Below the pieces are notes generated by a model. It saw nothing but the letters and a program-made list of their open reading frames with translations, was not told the origin of the DNA and did not search any database. A stretch of 64,000 nt of DNA from Acetobacterium paludosum (GTDB taxonomy: Bacteria > Bacillota > Clostridia > Eubacteriales > Eubacteriaceae). The DNA is taken from assembly GCF_008086595.1 (NCBI RefSeq), contig NZ_RXYA01000011.1, forward strand, positions 1 through 64,000, written 5' to 3'. This document shows positions 55,998 to 64,000 of this stretch, piece after piece. Numbering within the stretch: position 1 is the stretch's first letter; every line of letters begins with the position of its first letter. Made by a program: the position numbers and the translations under genes.

Positions 55998-56023
55998 TAG
56001 TTAATTTAGTAAGGCTAAAATAT

Positions 56024-56087
56024 AAAGGCCGATTATTTATCACGGTATGTTTTTTATGAAACATACAATGATAAATAATCGGCCTTT
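56024..56087. terminator. Bidirectional terminator
   Basis: AAAGGCCGATTATTTATC pairs with GATAAATAATCGGCCTTT, with an inner GTATGTTT/AAACATAC stem. It lies between convergent genes. Confidence 0.88.
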
Positions 56088-56126
56088 AATTATGTCGTTT
56101 TATAAAATTAATTTATACTTGGGAGC

Positions 56127-57455
56127 TTACACAGCTGTTTCTTTTTGAAACTGCTTTTGTTCAGCATATAAATAATGAACCAGTTGCTCGGCTGTTCGGC
56201 CAGAAGTATTGATATGACGTGCTCCCCAGGCGATGGCTCGAGAATCCAGTTCTTCGGGAGTCATGTTTAATCCCATTGATTGAGCTAAATCATGGACAAT
56301 GGCCAGGTATTCTTTTTGATTGGGAGTGGAATAGGTTAGAATTAAACCAAATCGACTGCTGAGCGATAGTTTTTCTTCCAGAACTTCCCGGGCGTTGACG
56401 GCGTCCTGGCGTTCGCTGAAGCGTTCCTCGACTAAATGACGTCGATTGGAGGTGGCATAAATCCGCACATTGTTGGGATTTTGTTCAAGGGAACCTTCCA
56501 GAACGCCCTTGAGTATTTTATAATCCTGGTCTCTTGTTTCAAAGGTGAGATCATCAATAAAAAGGATAAAAGGATAAGGACGATGTTCAAGCTGCTTGAA
56601 AAGCTGTGGAATCAGACCCAGCTGATCGCGCTTAATTTCAATCATTCTAAGCCGGGTATTTGAAAAAATATGGAGCAACGCTCGAACGGTTGATGATTTT
56701 CCGGTCCCCATGCTTCCCTGCAACAAAACATTAAGTCCCTGATTATAATCAATTAAGGCTTTTGTATTTTGGATAATTTCCTGCTTTTGAAAAGTATTAC
56801 CGACTAAGTCATCCATCGTTTGCGTACTTTCATTAAAAATGGGAAGAATCTGTCCCTGGCTATTTAGTTTGAAAGAGGAATGATTTAAGAATATTCCAAA
56901 ACCGTGTTTGTAAATATATTCGCTTAATGTTTTAAGAAATTGTTCAGGATCGTTTTTTCGAATGGCAATGTTGAAAGATGGTTCATTTGCTGATGGCGGG
57001 AAAATTGATTTTGAAAAAATATTTTCGGTATGAATATCATTTTCCTTGATTAATGCATCCCAGGAAAAATTTAACATTTGTAATAAAACCGCGACATCTT
57101 CAAGCATGCTTTCATAAAAGGGATGGTTCTTTGTTAACAACTGCGATTCGCAAAAAAGAGTGAAAGGGTTTTCGTCATCAAAAAAGTGTCTGAGAATCAT
57201 GTATTGCCAAAGTGACTCACCAACAGGATGAGTGGGTTTGCTAGGCTTCTTTTCCATCGCACCCTTGATAAGGAGTGAATTTAGTTGGTAGTAAGCATCC
57301 CAAAACTCTTGCGAAGGGTTGGAATTAAGATTCTTTTCAGATTCAGTTAATACGTTTAAAAAACTTTTTATAATGGGTGTATCATTAATATTTCTAAAAA
57401 AAACTAGCCGCAATGGGCTGGTACTGGTAAAAGGTTCATTCATAATATTATTCAT
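56127..57455 (-). CDS. DUF815-family AAA ATPase
   Basis: Predicted 442-residue protein. An N-terminal helical part (about 1-230) leads into a P-loop ATPase with Walker A GSMGTGKSS (about 250-258), Walker B ILFIDDLTFE and sensor-like IYATSNRRHL. This matches the DUF815 family of uncharacterised AAA-like ATPases in Firmicutes. GGACGGTG lies just before ATG 57455. Divergent from the M23 peptidase gene. Role unknown. Confidence 0.85.
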   Translation of the reverse strand: MNNIMNEPFTSTSPLRLVFFRNINDTPIIKSFLNVLTESEKNLNSNPSQEFWDAYYQLNSLLIKGAMEKKPSKPTHPVGESLWQYMILRHFFDDENPFTLFCESQLLTKNHPFYESMLEDVAVLLQMLNFSWDALIKENDIHTENIFSKSIFPPSANEPSFNIAIRKNDPEQFLKTLSEYIYKHGFGIFLNHSSFKLNSQGQILPIFNESTQTMDDLVGNTFQKQEIIQNTKALIDYNQGLNVLLQGSMGTGKSSTVRALLHIFSNTRLRMIEIKRDQLGLIPQLFKQLEHRPYPFILFIDDLTFETRDQDYKILKGVLEGSLEQNPNNVRIYATSNRRHLVEERFSERQDAVNAREVLEEKLSLSSRFGLILTYSTPNQKEYLAIVHDLAQSMGLNMTPEELDSRAIAWGARHINTSGRTAEQLVHYLYAEQKQFQKETAV

Positions 57456-57592
57456 TGGTCACCGTCCTGTTTATATTTTTACAAGAATTATACCATAAAT
57501 TAAAATGTAATACAAAATTCAACAAAGAACTTGTAAAATTTAAGTCGACATGGTATCATTCTTGTAAAGAAATTGTAACAAGGAGAAATGAC

Positions 57593-58945
57593 ATGGGGAA
57601 AACTCAGAATATTTTTAAAAAAATTAGCAAGCTTTTAAAGAAGTACCGATATAATCAGGCGACGCAAAAAGTAGAACGAGATGAATTTCGAGATGAATTT
57701 TTAGAGACAAATCATGTCAATCACAAAATAAATATGAACAGTAAAAAGAAGAAGACCTTTAGAATGAGAGGCTCAGCGGTTGTAGCCAGTGTTTTTTTAA
57801 TGTTGGCAGGTGCAGGAGTTGTTGATGCACAAACCCGAGCTTATGAAATTTTATATAATGGTAACAGCATTGGTTATGTTGACAGTCCGGCGGTTTTAGA
57901 AACGGCACTCAACAGTATTGGTGAAGCTAACAGTGGCAATAGCGATGTAAATCTTGGTGATTATGAAATACGGGTAGCCCGATTTGTTGATTGTATGACA
58001 ACCGAAGAAATTGCACAGGCAATTGCGGGAACAAAAACGAATAAGACTGTGCAGGTTGCTCAATCGGTAAATTACAATCAAACACCAGTTAATCAGGCGG
58101 CTGAAACTCCGGTAGCTGAAACTCCGGTCGTGGAAAATCCGACCGTGGAAGCACCAACCGTGGAAACACCAGCCGTGGCAACTCCGACCGTGGTAGTAGC
58201 CCCGACAGCTGAAACAGCGACAGTGGCAGTTGCGGCAGCCGAAACCCCAGCAGTGGTAGCACCGGCAACAGAAACCCCGACCGTGGAAAGAAAGTCGGCT
58301 GAAATTTCAGTAGCAGAAGTTACCCCGGCAGAAGAAACTCCGGTAGCGGAAACACCAGCCGTGCAGACGCCAGCCGTGGAATCTCCAGTAGTGGAAACCC
58401 CAGCAATACAGACCCCGGCAGTAGAAACGCCAGCCGTGGAATCTCCAGTAGTGGAAACCCCGGCAGTGGAGACCCCGACAGTGGAAACGCCGGCAGTGGA
58501 GACCCCAGCCGTGGAAACGCCAGCAGTCGTAACGCCGCAAGCACAATTTGTTCTTCCGGCCAGTGGTCGGGTGGGCGAAATTTTCAGAGATTATGACAGC
58601 GGATACTATAGCAATCATAGTAATGGCGCAGCGGTTGATATATTAAATAGTGAAGGAACTTCCGTTCACGCAGCCGCATCCGGGACAGTTACTTTTGCCG
58701 GTTGGTATGGCGGATACGGAAATTGTGTCATGATCGATCATGACAATGGTTATTCAACCCTTTATGGACACTTTAGCGCTTTGAATGTTGCTGCAGGTCA
58801 GACCGTCGCTCAGGGACAAATCATTGGCAGTATGGGATCGACAGGATCATCGACAGCCAATCATGTTCACTTTGAAATCCTACTCAATAATGTTGCTCAG
58901 CCAATCAATAACTTTTTCAATATCAGTACCGGAGATAACGTATGA
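57593..58945 (+). CDS. Secreted M23 (LytM-type) peptidase with ETPAV repeats
   Basis: Predicted 450-residue protein. A basic N-terminus and a hydrophobic segment (about 60-79) precede a small domain (about 82-150; TRAYEILYNGNSIGYVD) also found in the next gene. A proline-rich region (about 168-318) consists of imperfect VETPAVE-type pentapeptides. The M23 domain (about 320-440) has DYDSGYYSNHSNGAAVDI, AAASGTVTFAGW and HVHFEI. The HVH pair is intact, but the first Zn-binding motif reads HSNGAAVD where HxxxD is usual, so the first His ligand is uncertain. ATG 57593 follows AAGGAG. Likely cell-wall endopeptidase. Confidence 0.88.
   Translation: MGKTQNIFKKISKLLKKYRYNQATQKVERDEFRDEFLETNHVNHKINMNSKKKKTFRMRGSAVVASVFLMLAGAGVVDAQTRAYEILYNGNSIGYVDSPAVLETALNSIGEANSGNSDVNLGDYEIRVARFVDCMTTEEIAQAIAGTKTNKTVQVAQSVNYNQTPVNQAAETPVAETPVVENPTVEAPTVETPAVATPTVVVAPTAETATVAVAAAETPAVVAPATETPTVERKSAEISVAEVTPAEETPVAETPAVQTPAVESPVVETPAIQTPAVETPAVESPVVETPAVETPTVETPAVETPAVETPAVVTPQAQFVLPASGRVGEIFRDYDSGYYSNHSNGAAVDILNSEGTSVHAAASGTVTFAGWYGGYGNCVMIDHDNGYSTLYGHFSALNVAAGQTVAQGQIIGSMGSTGSSTANHVHFEILLNNVAQPINNFFNISTGDNV
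58095..58545 (+). repeat. ETPAV-coding imperfect repeats
   Basis: A 15-nt-period low-complexity tract (forms of GTGGAAACCCCGGCA) inside the M23 gene. It is likely to change length by slippage. Confidence 0.8.
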
Positions 58946-58968
58946 CAAAGTGATATATTAATATAGAC

Positions 58969-59065
58969 ATACCGACCAATTGTTAATCAGTTGTATGCGC
59001 ACAATTCGTACAGGCTATGCCTGTACGAATTGTGGCACACAACATGATGTAGCAATTGTCGGTAT
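58969..59065. repeat. Long fold-back hairpin (family B element)
   Basis: ATACCGAC/GTCGGTAT at the ends, CAATT pairs within, and ACAATTCGTACAGGC/GCCTGTACGAATTGT around TAT. The tip and the flank (CAAC-TGATGT) resemble the element at 39815-39957. It lies just after the M23 gene. Confidence 0.7.
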
Positions 59066-59089
59066 TATATTTAGTGAATCTAATTTATA

Positions 59090-59124
59090 AAAAAAGATGT
59101 CTTTAAAATGGCATCTTTTTTTTT
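59090..59124 (+). terminator. Terminator of M23 gene
   Basis: AAAAAAGATG pairs with CATCTTTTTT around a short loop, followed by a T-run. It sits after the fold-back element. Confidence 0.75.
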
Positions 59125-59204
59125 GTAAATAAAACGTTGATTATCTTTCTAAAATATGTTATTATGTAACAAATATGTAACGATTAACAACATGAGGTAA
59201 AGAT

Positions 59205-59771
59205 ATGAATGATATTGTAAAGACAGAACGTGAAAAACGAAGAAAAAAACGGCTTCGCAAAAAACGACAAAGTACCATTGTGACGATAACACTTTTGGTT
59301 ATAATAGCATCAGTTGGGGTCGTAAATGCGCAGACACAAGGTTATCAAGTATTTTATCATGGCGAAAGTCTTGGTTATGTACAAACAGCCAGTGTCTTTG
59401 AATCGGCAGTGGACCATATTCAGAATAGCTTGGGTGAGTCCTATAACAACAAGAATATCCTTCTTGGCGATGGCTTTAAGCTTGTTCCGGCGAGACTGGA
59501 TAATCCCATGGATTTTGATGCCTGGGTCCAGGTCTTGAGTAATAAAGGTATTGAGCTTTATGTAAAAGGAACAGTGATTGAGTTTAATGGTCAGGAAGTC
59601 GGTACAATGACATCTTCAGATGAAGCTCAGCGTGTGATTGAAACTTTTCAGAGTTTATACACGGTTGACTCAAGCAAAAACGGATTTAATTGTATTGAAA
59701 AAACAGTGCTGCTTTCTGAAACAAAAGATTTCGCAACCATACTGAAAAGTATAAAAGCATTAAAAAAATAA
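59205..59771 (+). CDS. Signal-anchored paralogue of the M23 N-terminal domain
   Basis: Predicted 188-residue protein with a basic start (EKRRKKRLRKKR) and a hydrophobic segment (about 23-41) ending VVNAQT. The following domain (QGYQVFYHGESLGYVQT) matches the N-terminal domain of the preceding M23 protein (RAYEILYNGNSIGYVD), and the A-x-x-T-like spacing suggests a common fold. A second copy of the fold seems to follow (ELYVKGTVIEFNGQEVGTM). The peptidase domain is absent, so it may be a regulatory or binding partner. It may have arisen by tandem duplication. GAGGTAAAG precedes the start. Confidence 0.75.
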   Translation: MNDIVKTEREKRRKKRLRKKRQSTIVTITLLVIIASVGVVNAQTQGYQVFYHGESLGYVQTASVFESAVDHIQNSLGESYNNKNILLGDGFKLVPARLDNPMDFDAWVQVLSNKGIELYVKGTVIEFNGQEVGTMTSSDEAQRVIETFQSLYTVDSSKNGFNCIEKTVLLSETKDFATILKSIKALKK

Positions 59772-59775
59772 ATAT

Positions 59776-59814
59776 AAAACCAGAGAAGCACGCTTTGCGT
59801 GTTTCTCTGGTTTT
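59776..59814 (+). terminator. Terminator/attenuator before recX
   Basis: AAAACCAGAGAAGCACGC pairs with GCGTGTTTCTCTGGTTTT around TTT. The recX ribosome site AAGGAG begins directly after it (59815), so readthrough could control recX. Confidence 0.75.
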
Positions 59815-59829
59815 AAGGAGAAAGCGGTA

Positions 59830-60507
59830 ATGAGTACGCAAACAGAAAAAGCCATGGATTTGGCGGTTAACTACTTGTCATATAAATCCCGGACCTGCTT
59901 TGAAATGGTGACCTATCTTAAGAAAAAAAATATTGAGGATGCTGTAATCGCGCATGTCATGGGAAAACTCCGGGAGTATCGTTATGTGGATGATGAAATT
60001 TATCTTAAAAATTATGTGGAAAACAATCGTCAACTGACTTATTATGGCACCAAGCGAATATATCAGGATCTTAGAAAACGCGGCATCAGTGATGAGTTAT
60101 TGCTCACCTTAGCGGATCTTTATCCAGAAGATACCGAGTATCGATGCTGTTTGCTGGTGGCGACGAAAAATCTGAAGCTTTTAAAAGGAAAAACAGTTTT
60201 AGAAAAGCGAAAAAAAATATACGATAAACTGGCCCGGATGGGATATCCGATGGATATGACAATTGATGTGATTAAAGAACTGGATTTAGAAGAAGAACCG
60301 ATCGCATTATCGGAAGCTGAAATTGAATTTGAAGAAAAAAAAATCCGGGAAAAATTAAATTGCGATTATGAAAAATATGAGCGACAACATAAAAAAAAGG
60401 GCTTCCTCGGTAGAGATTTGGAAAATCGGATCATTAAGAGTTTGATGGGTCGAAAATATCCCTATGAAATGATAAGAGCAAAACTGGATCAGATGAAAGA
60501 AGACTAA
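59830..60507 (+). CDS. recX: RecX regulatory protein
   Basis: Predicted 225-residue RecX, which binds RecA filaments and limits their extension. Three-helix repeats are visible (LNYLSYKSRTCFEMVTYLKKK; YYGTKRIYQDLRKRGIS; GRKYPYEMIRAKL). The arrangement is typical, and the length fits long Firmicutes RecX. recA itself is not in the window. Confidence 0.88.
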   Translation: MSTQTEKAMDLAVNYLSYKSRTCFEMVTYLKKKNIEDAVIAHVMGKLREYRYVDDEIYLKNYVENNRQLTYYGTKRIYQDLRKRGISDELLLTLADLYPEDTEYRCCLLVATKNLKLLKGKTVLEKRKKIYDKLARMGYPMDMTIDVIKELDLEEEPIALSEAEIEFEEKKIREKLNCDYEKYERQHKKKGFLGRDLENRIIKSLMGRKYPYEMIRAKLDQMKED

Positions 60508-60509
60508 CC

Positions 60510-60553
60510 AATAAAGGCCAACATTTATCAGAATGATAATGTTGGCCTTTATT
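60510..60553. terminator. Bidirectional terminator
   Basis: AATAAAGGCCAACATTTATC pairs with GATAATGTTGGCCTTTATT. It lies between convergent recX and the pyridoxal kinase gene. Confidence 0.88.
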
Positions 60554-60587
60554 GTGGAAATTTATCACGTTTCCGGGACTTCTGTTT

Positions 60588-61439
60588 TTATAGTCCTAAT
60601 CGTTTGATCAGATAGGGGAGCGCTCTTTCAAAGCAAACACCGTATCGCTTTTCCTGGTTGAGTGCGACGGTCTTGATGATACATTCTCGCGTATAATCAA
60701 CGGCGATTTGGAGCGAATCCTTTAGGCTGAAATCATTTAAGATGCCGGCTAACAGGGTACTGCCAAAAATGTCACCGGTGCCGTGAAAATTATCGTGGAT
60801 ACGTTCGTTAAAAGCGTAGTCAAAGGTATTGGCTTCCGAGTCATAGGCAACAGCCCCAAGTTTTGTATCCGCAAAGGAAATGCCGGTTAAAACCACTTTT
60901 TTCGAACCCAGCTGAGAAAGACTGACCAATAAATTTTCGACGTAGGATTGATTGTAGCCTTCACCAATATATGGTTCCTCCAAAAGAAAAGCCGCCTCGG
61001 TGAGGTTTGGAACAATGATGTCGGCCTTGGCGCAAAGCCGGGTCATCCCGTGTGCCATTTCTTTGGAGTAGATGGAATACAGTTCACCATTGTCGCCCAT
61101 CACCGGGTCGACCAGAGTGAGGGTGCTGTCAGTTTGAAAGGTGTCAAAAAGGCTGCCAACCAAATCAATTTGCTCATAGGATCCTAAGAATCCGCTGTAT
61201 AACGCATCAAATTCCAAATTGAGAGATTCCCAGTGATTGGCAATCGGGGTGATATCGGCAGTTAAATCGCGGTAGGTGAAATGCTCGAAACCGCCGGTAT
61301 GGGTTGATAAAACAGCTGTTGGCAAAATACTGGTGTCAAATCCAGCTGCTGATATAATCGGCAGGGCAACCGTCAGGGAGCATCTCCCGACACATGAAAT
61401 ATCATGAATGGCGGCGACTCGTTTTTGTTTTTCTATCAT
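60588..61439 (-). CDS. pdxY: Pyridoxal/pyridoxamine kinase
   Basis: Predicted 283-residue ribokinase-fold enzyme that phosphorylates pyridoxal to PLP precursor forms in vitamin B6 salvage. It starts VAAIHDISCVGRCSLT, has DPVMGDNGELY (about 112-122), and the anion hole/catalytic GTGD in NFHGTGDIFGS near the C-terminus. ATG 61439 follows AAGGAG by eight bases. It is divergent from a MocR-type regulator that is likely its activator. The PdxK/PdxY split is not decided by sequence alone. Confidence 0.92.
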   Translation of the reverse strand: MIEKQKRVAAIHDISCVGRCSLTVALPIISAAGFDTSILPTAVLSTHTGGFEHFTYRDLTADITPIANHWESLNLEFDALYSGFLGSYEQIDLVGSLFDTFQTDSTLTLVDPVMGDNGELYSIYSKEMAHGMTRLCAKADIIVPNLTEAAFLLEEPYIGEGYNQSYVENLLVSLSQLGSKKVVLTGISFADTKLGAVAYDSEANTFDYAFNERIHDNFHGTGDIFGSTLLAGILNDFSLKDSLQIAVDYTRECIIKTVALNQEKRYGVCFERALPYLIKRLGL

Positions 61440-61559
61440 TAAATTCTCCTTGCTATGAATTATCTTCTTGATTTTCAAATACTCTTATTATAAGATAAAG
61501 GTGAACCCATTAAAAGAATCAGTTTTACACAATATGTTAGGATCAAACAAGGAGAGCCG
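61440..61559. promoter_or_regulatory. Divergent pdxY-pdxR control region
   Basis: A 120-nt region holding both starts' ribosome sites. TCTTATTATAAGA (about 61485-61497) is palindromic and could be an operator or a -10 pair. PdxR-type regulators bind repeats in such gaps; the exact site here is inferred. Confidence 0.5.
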
Positions 61560-62954
61560 ATGATTACGATACCGTTTAAAAATGAAGGACAGTTCCTTTA
61601 TGAGGAAATATATGAATTCCTGAAAAATGAAATTATTCTGGGCAATTTAAAAAACAGTGAGAAATTACCGTCCAAACGGAATATGGCCAGTCATCTGGCA
61701 GTGAGTGTTAATACGGTTGATGCGGCTTATGGCCAATTAGTAGCTGAAGGTTATGTGGAGGCTGTTCCTAAAAAAGGATATTACGTCTGTGAAATTGATA
61801 CTTATCTGCAGAATGAAAAAAGAGCCGTCTCGAAAAATAAAGTTGAGACTGAAAAAAATGAGATCGATGGTATCGATTTTTCTCCGAATATGATTGATCA
61901 ACGGATTTTTCCATATGATGCGTTTAGAAAAATATTTAAAGCAACTTTTAATGAATATGATCTGAATTTATTGAACAAACCGGATATTCAGGGAGAACCT
62001 GAATTAAGAAAAGCTTTGGTAAATTTATTGTACCGTTCCAGAGGGGTGGTTTGTACGGCAGACCAGATCGTTATCGGTTCTGGTACCGACCATCTGCTGC
62101 AAACCCTGGATCTGCTTTGGGGAAACAGTAAAGAAATTATTCTGGAAAATCCGGTCTATCTTAAAGCCTATAATATTTTTGAAAAAATGGGAAATAAAGT
62201 CATCTCAGTGGATATTGACAAAAAGGGGATTCGCATCGAGCCGTTAAAGAATCATAAAAATGTAGCCATTTACGTGACACCGTCGCATCAATTCCCGTTG
62301 GGAATCAGTATGCCGATTGATCGTCGAATCAAACTACTCAATTTTGCAAATAAAGAAGAGCAGATCTATATTATCGAAGATGATTACGACAGCGAATTTC
62401 GTTATAATGAAAAACCATTACCGTCATTGCAAAGTATCGACAAGAATGGGAAAGTCATTTATATCGGTACTTTTTCAAAATCAATTGCACCTTCGATGAG
62501 AATCAGTTACATGGTTTTGCCGGATTCGCTACTAAAGACGTATTTGGAAATTGCCGATCAAATCAGTTCTCCGGTTTCAAGTCTTGAACAAAGGATGATT
62601 GCGGCCTTTATTTCAGGCGGCTTTTTCGAAAAACATGTCAATAAAATGCGTAAGGTGTATAAGGAAAAACGCATTACCCTGATGGATGCGCTGGGCCAAT
62701 TGGGTGATCAGGTTAAGATCACCGGAGAAAATGCCGGGCATCATCTGCTGATCCAATTAAACAAGGGGTTAAGTGAGAAAGAAATGTGTGAACGCGCCCT
62801 GGCTTTGGGCGTCAAGGTCTATCCGGTGTCACCCTATTTTATTCATGGGGTTTCAAAGAAATTTGAAAGCATGGTTTTATTGGGCTACGGCTCGTTAACG
62901 GCAGAGCAGATTTATGAGGGCATCAATTTGTTAAAAAAAGCATGGGAATTGTAA
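61560..62954 (+). CDS. pdxR: MocR/PdxR-type regulator (GntR + aminotransferase)
   Basis: Predicted 464-residue fusion. A GntR winged helix (about 10-75; LPSKRNMASHLAVSVNTVDAAY) joins a fold-type I aminotransferase domain (about 105-460) with the PLP lysine in GTFSKSIAPSMR (near 310) and DDYDSEFRY. MocR proteins of the PdxR type sense PLP and control B6 salvage or synthesis genes. The divergent pyridoxal kinase supports this; whether the aminotransferase domain is catalytic is unlikely. AGGAGAGCCG precedes ATG 61560. Confidence 0.9.
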   Translation: MITIPFKNEGQFLYEEIYEFLKNEIILGNLKNSEKLPSKRNMASHLAVSVNTVDAAYGQLVAEGYVEAVPKKGYYVCEIDTYLQNEKRAVSKNKVETEKNEIDGIDFSPNMIDQRIFPYDAFRKIFKATFNEYDLNLLNKPDIQGEPELRKALVNLLYRSRGVVCTADQIVIGSGTDHLLQTLDLLWGNSKEIILENPVYLKAYNIFEKMGNKVISVDIDKKGIRIEPLKNHKNVAIYVTPSHQFPLGISMPIDRRIKLLNFANKEEQIYIIEDDYDSEFRYNEKPLPSLQSIDKNGKVIYIGTFSKSIAPSMRISYMVLPDSLLKTYLEIADQISSPVSSLEQRMIAAFISGGFFEKHVNKMRKVYKEKRITLMDALGQLGDQVKITGENAGHHLLIQLNKGLSEKEMCERALALGVKVYPVSPYFIHGVSKKFESMVLLGYGSLTAEQIYEGINLLKKAWEL

Positions 62955-63027
62955 TAATATGTTATAATAATTAATTGCATAGAATTGTGAGAATATGAGA
63001 TTAAAAATAAAGAAACAAGAGGTAAGA

Positions 63028-64000
63028 ATGAATAAAAAACCAGAACTGCTTGCACCTGCCGGAACCATGGATGCCATTATTGCTGCTGTAAACGGCGGAG
63101 CAGATGCGGTGTATTTTGGTGGAAAAGCCTTTAATGCTCGTCGTAATGCCGAAAACATGACGGAAGATGAAATCAGAACGGCCGTGGCGCTTTGTCATTA
63201 CCGTGGGGTAAAGGTGTATGTCACACTTAATATATTAATAAAAAACAGCGAATTTGAGGCGCTTATCAAGACCCTTAATTTTTTGAAAAATCTCCATGTC
63301 GACGGGCTGATTGTCCAGGATATGGGAGTGATTTATTTAATCAAACATTATTTTCCGGAGTTTAAACTGCAAACCAGCACCCAGGCCTCGGTTTATGGGC
63401 TGGAAGGCGTGTTGTTTTTTCAGGAACAGGGTTTTTCCCGCGTCGTACTGCCCCGAGAAATGCCATTAACTCAAGTGGCTGAAATTAAAAAAAAGGCGCA
63501 GATCGAATTAAAAATATTCTGTCACGGCGCCCTGTGCTACGCTTATTCGGGACAATGTTTAATGAGCAGTATGATCGGAGGACGAAGCGGCAATCGGGGA
63601 CTTTGTGCCCAGCCCTGCCGGAAAACCTATCAGCTTTTCGATGAACAAGACAGGCTAATCAATGAGGGCTATTTATTAAGCCCGAAGGATTTAAAAACCC
63701 TGGAGGAGATGGAGGCGATTGTCGCCGCTGGTGTGGATGCGCTAAAAATTGAAGGCCGGATGAAAACTCCGGAGTATGTTTATGGGATTACCCGGGCTTA
63801 TCGGGAGCGGATTAATGAGGTCTTTGGTGAGAAACCCGAAAAAACCATCAATGACCAGGCGGTTATGCAGGTTTTTAACCGGGATTTTACCCGCGGTCAT
63901 TTGTTCAATGAAGCGGATATCTTGAATCCTCAGGTTGGTAAAAATAGAGGCGTTTTGATTGGCCGGGTCATGGCCATGCCAAAATCACAAAACAGCAGAA
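63028..64000 (+). CDS. U32 family peptidase (partial, runs off right edge)
   Basis: The first 324 residues of a U32-family protein. The N-terminal TIM-like segment begins ELLAPAG and has GADAVYFGGKAFNARR; the family signature appears as IFCHGALCYAYSGQC, followed by GLCAQPCRK. U32 proteins include collagenase-like peptidases and the RlhA/TrhP tRNA or rRNA hydroxylation proteins, so peptidase function is not assured. AAGAGGTAAG precedes ATG 63028. The 3' end is beyond the window. Confidence 0.92.
   Translation, partial: MNKKPELLAPAGTMDAIIAAVNGGADAVYFGGKAFNARRNAENMTEDEIRTAVALCHYRGVKVYVTLNILIKNSEFEALIKTLNFLKNLHVDGLIVQDMGVIYLIKHYFPEFKLQTSTQASVYGLEGVLFFQEQGFSRVVLPREMPLTQVAEIKKKAQIELKIFCHGALCYAYSGQCLMSSMIGGRSGNRGLCAQPCRKTYQLFDEQDRLINEGYLLSPKDLKTLEEMEAIVAAGVDALKIEGRMKTPEYVYGITRAYRERINEVFGEKPEKTINDQAVMQVFNRDFTRGHLFNEADILNPQVGKNRGVLIGRVMAMPKSQNSR

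Noticed and set aside
58307-58618. Antisense ORFs within the M23 gene
   Set aside because: They follow from the low-complexity repeat read backwards and have no ribosome sites.

Overview
The window looks like chromosomal DNA from an anaerobic, Gram-positive, low-to-mid GC member of the Clostridia, most probably Acetobacterium or another of the Eubacteriaceae. The pointers are the clostridial-type hydrophobic W (ChW) repeat proteins, an A-type flavodiiron protein, the hemW-hrcA-grpE-dnaK-dnaJ-prmA-rsmE-mtaB-hit-rpsU-yqeY order typical of Firmicutes, a CIRCE operator before hrcA, strong AGGAGG-type ribosome binding sites, and a fragment of a bacterial microcompartment locus. The genus is inferred from these traits and was not tested by a search.

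Layout. 0.5-8.5 kb: two tandem ChW surface-protein genes with near-identical promoters and N-terminal halves but unrelated C-terminal halves. 8.8-14.1 kb: a flavodiiron protein (+), then an XRE-type regulator with a large uncharacterised C-terminal region and a methyl-accepting chemotaxis protein (both -). 14.5-27.9 kb: two ChW+FIVAR-repeat surface proteins, a ChW-tagged subtilisin (-) and a 1739-residue LRR/Ig-like repeat protein. 28-30.6 kb: an S24 (LexA-like) repressor divergent from a Y-family DNA polymerase and a small conserved-looking ORF. 30.6-32 kb: a tandem array of a 77-nt palindromic element around a lipoprotein gene. 32-34.5 kb: proA and a membrane-anchored tyrosine phosphatase. 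34.7-41.3 kb: hemW and the class I heat-shock operon. 41.7-46.8 kb: what looks like an inserted accessory block (second XRE-type regulator, cysK with an Rrf2 regulator, and eutS-eutP-kinase) splitting dnaJ from prmA. 47.2-51.3 kb: RNA modification and translation genes. 51.4-64 kb: a P-type ATPase, three tRNAs, an amidase, a DUF815 ATPase, an M23 peptidase and its peptidase-less paralogue, recX, a pyridoxal kinase divergent from a MocR/PdxR regulator, and a U32 peptidase that runs off the end.

How it fits together. The first 28 kb is dominated by an exported, wall-associated protein family that shares ChW modules and could be matured by the ChW protease. The middle holds housekeeping stress and translation genes. 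A 77-nt element with terminal inverted repeats GTAGGGGCGAT/ATCGCCCCTAC is scattered between genes from 10 to 54 kb, in eleven full copies plus halves, four of them in a 129-nt-period array. The least ordinary items are the isolated microcompartment fragment with a methylthioribose/choline-type kinase, the two paralogous XRE-type regulators, the duplicated ChW promoter modules with a structured 3' insert, and two families of long intergenic hairpins.
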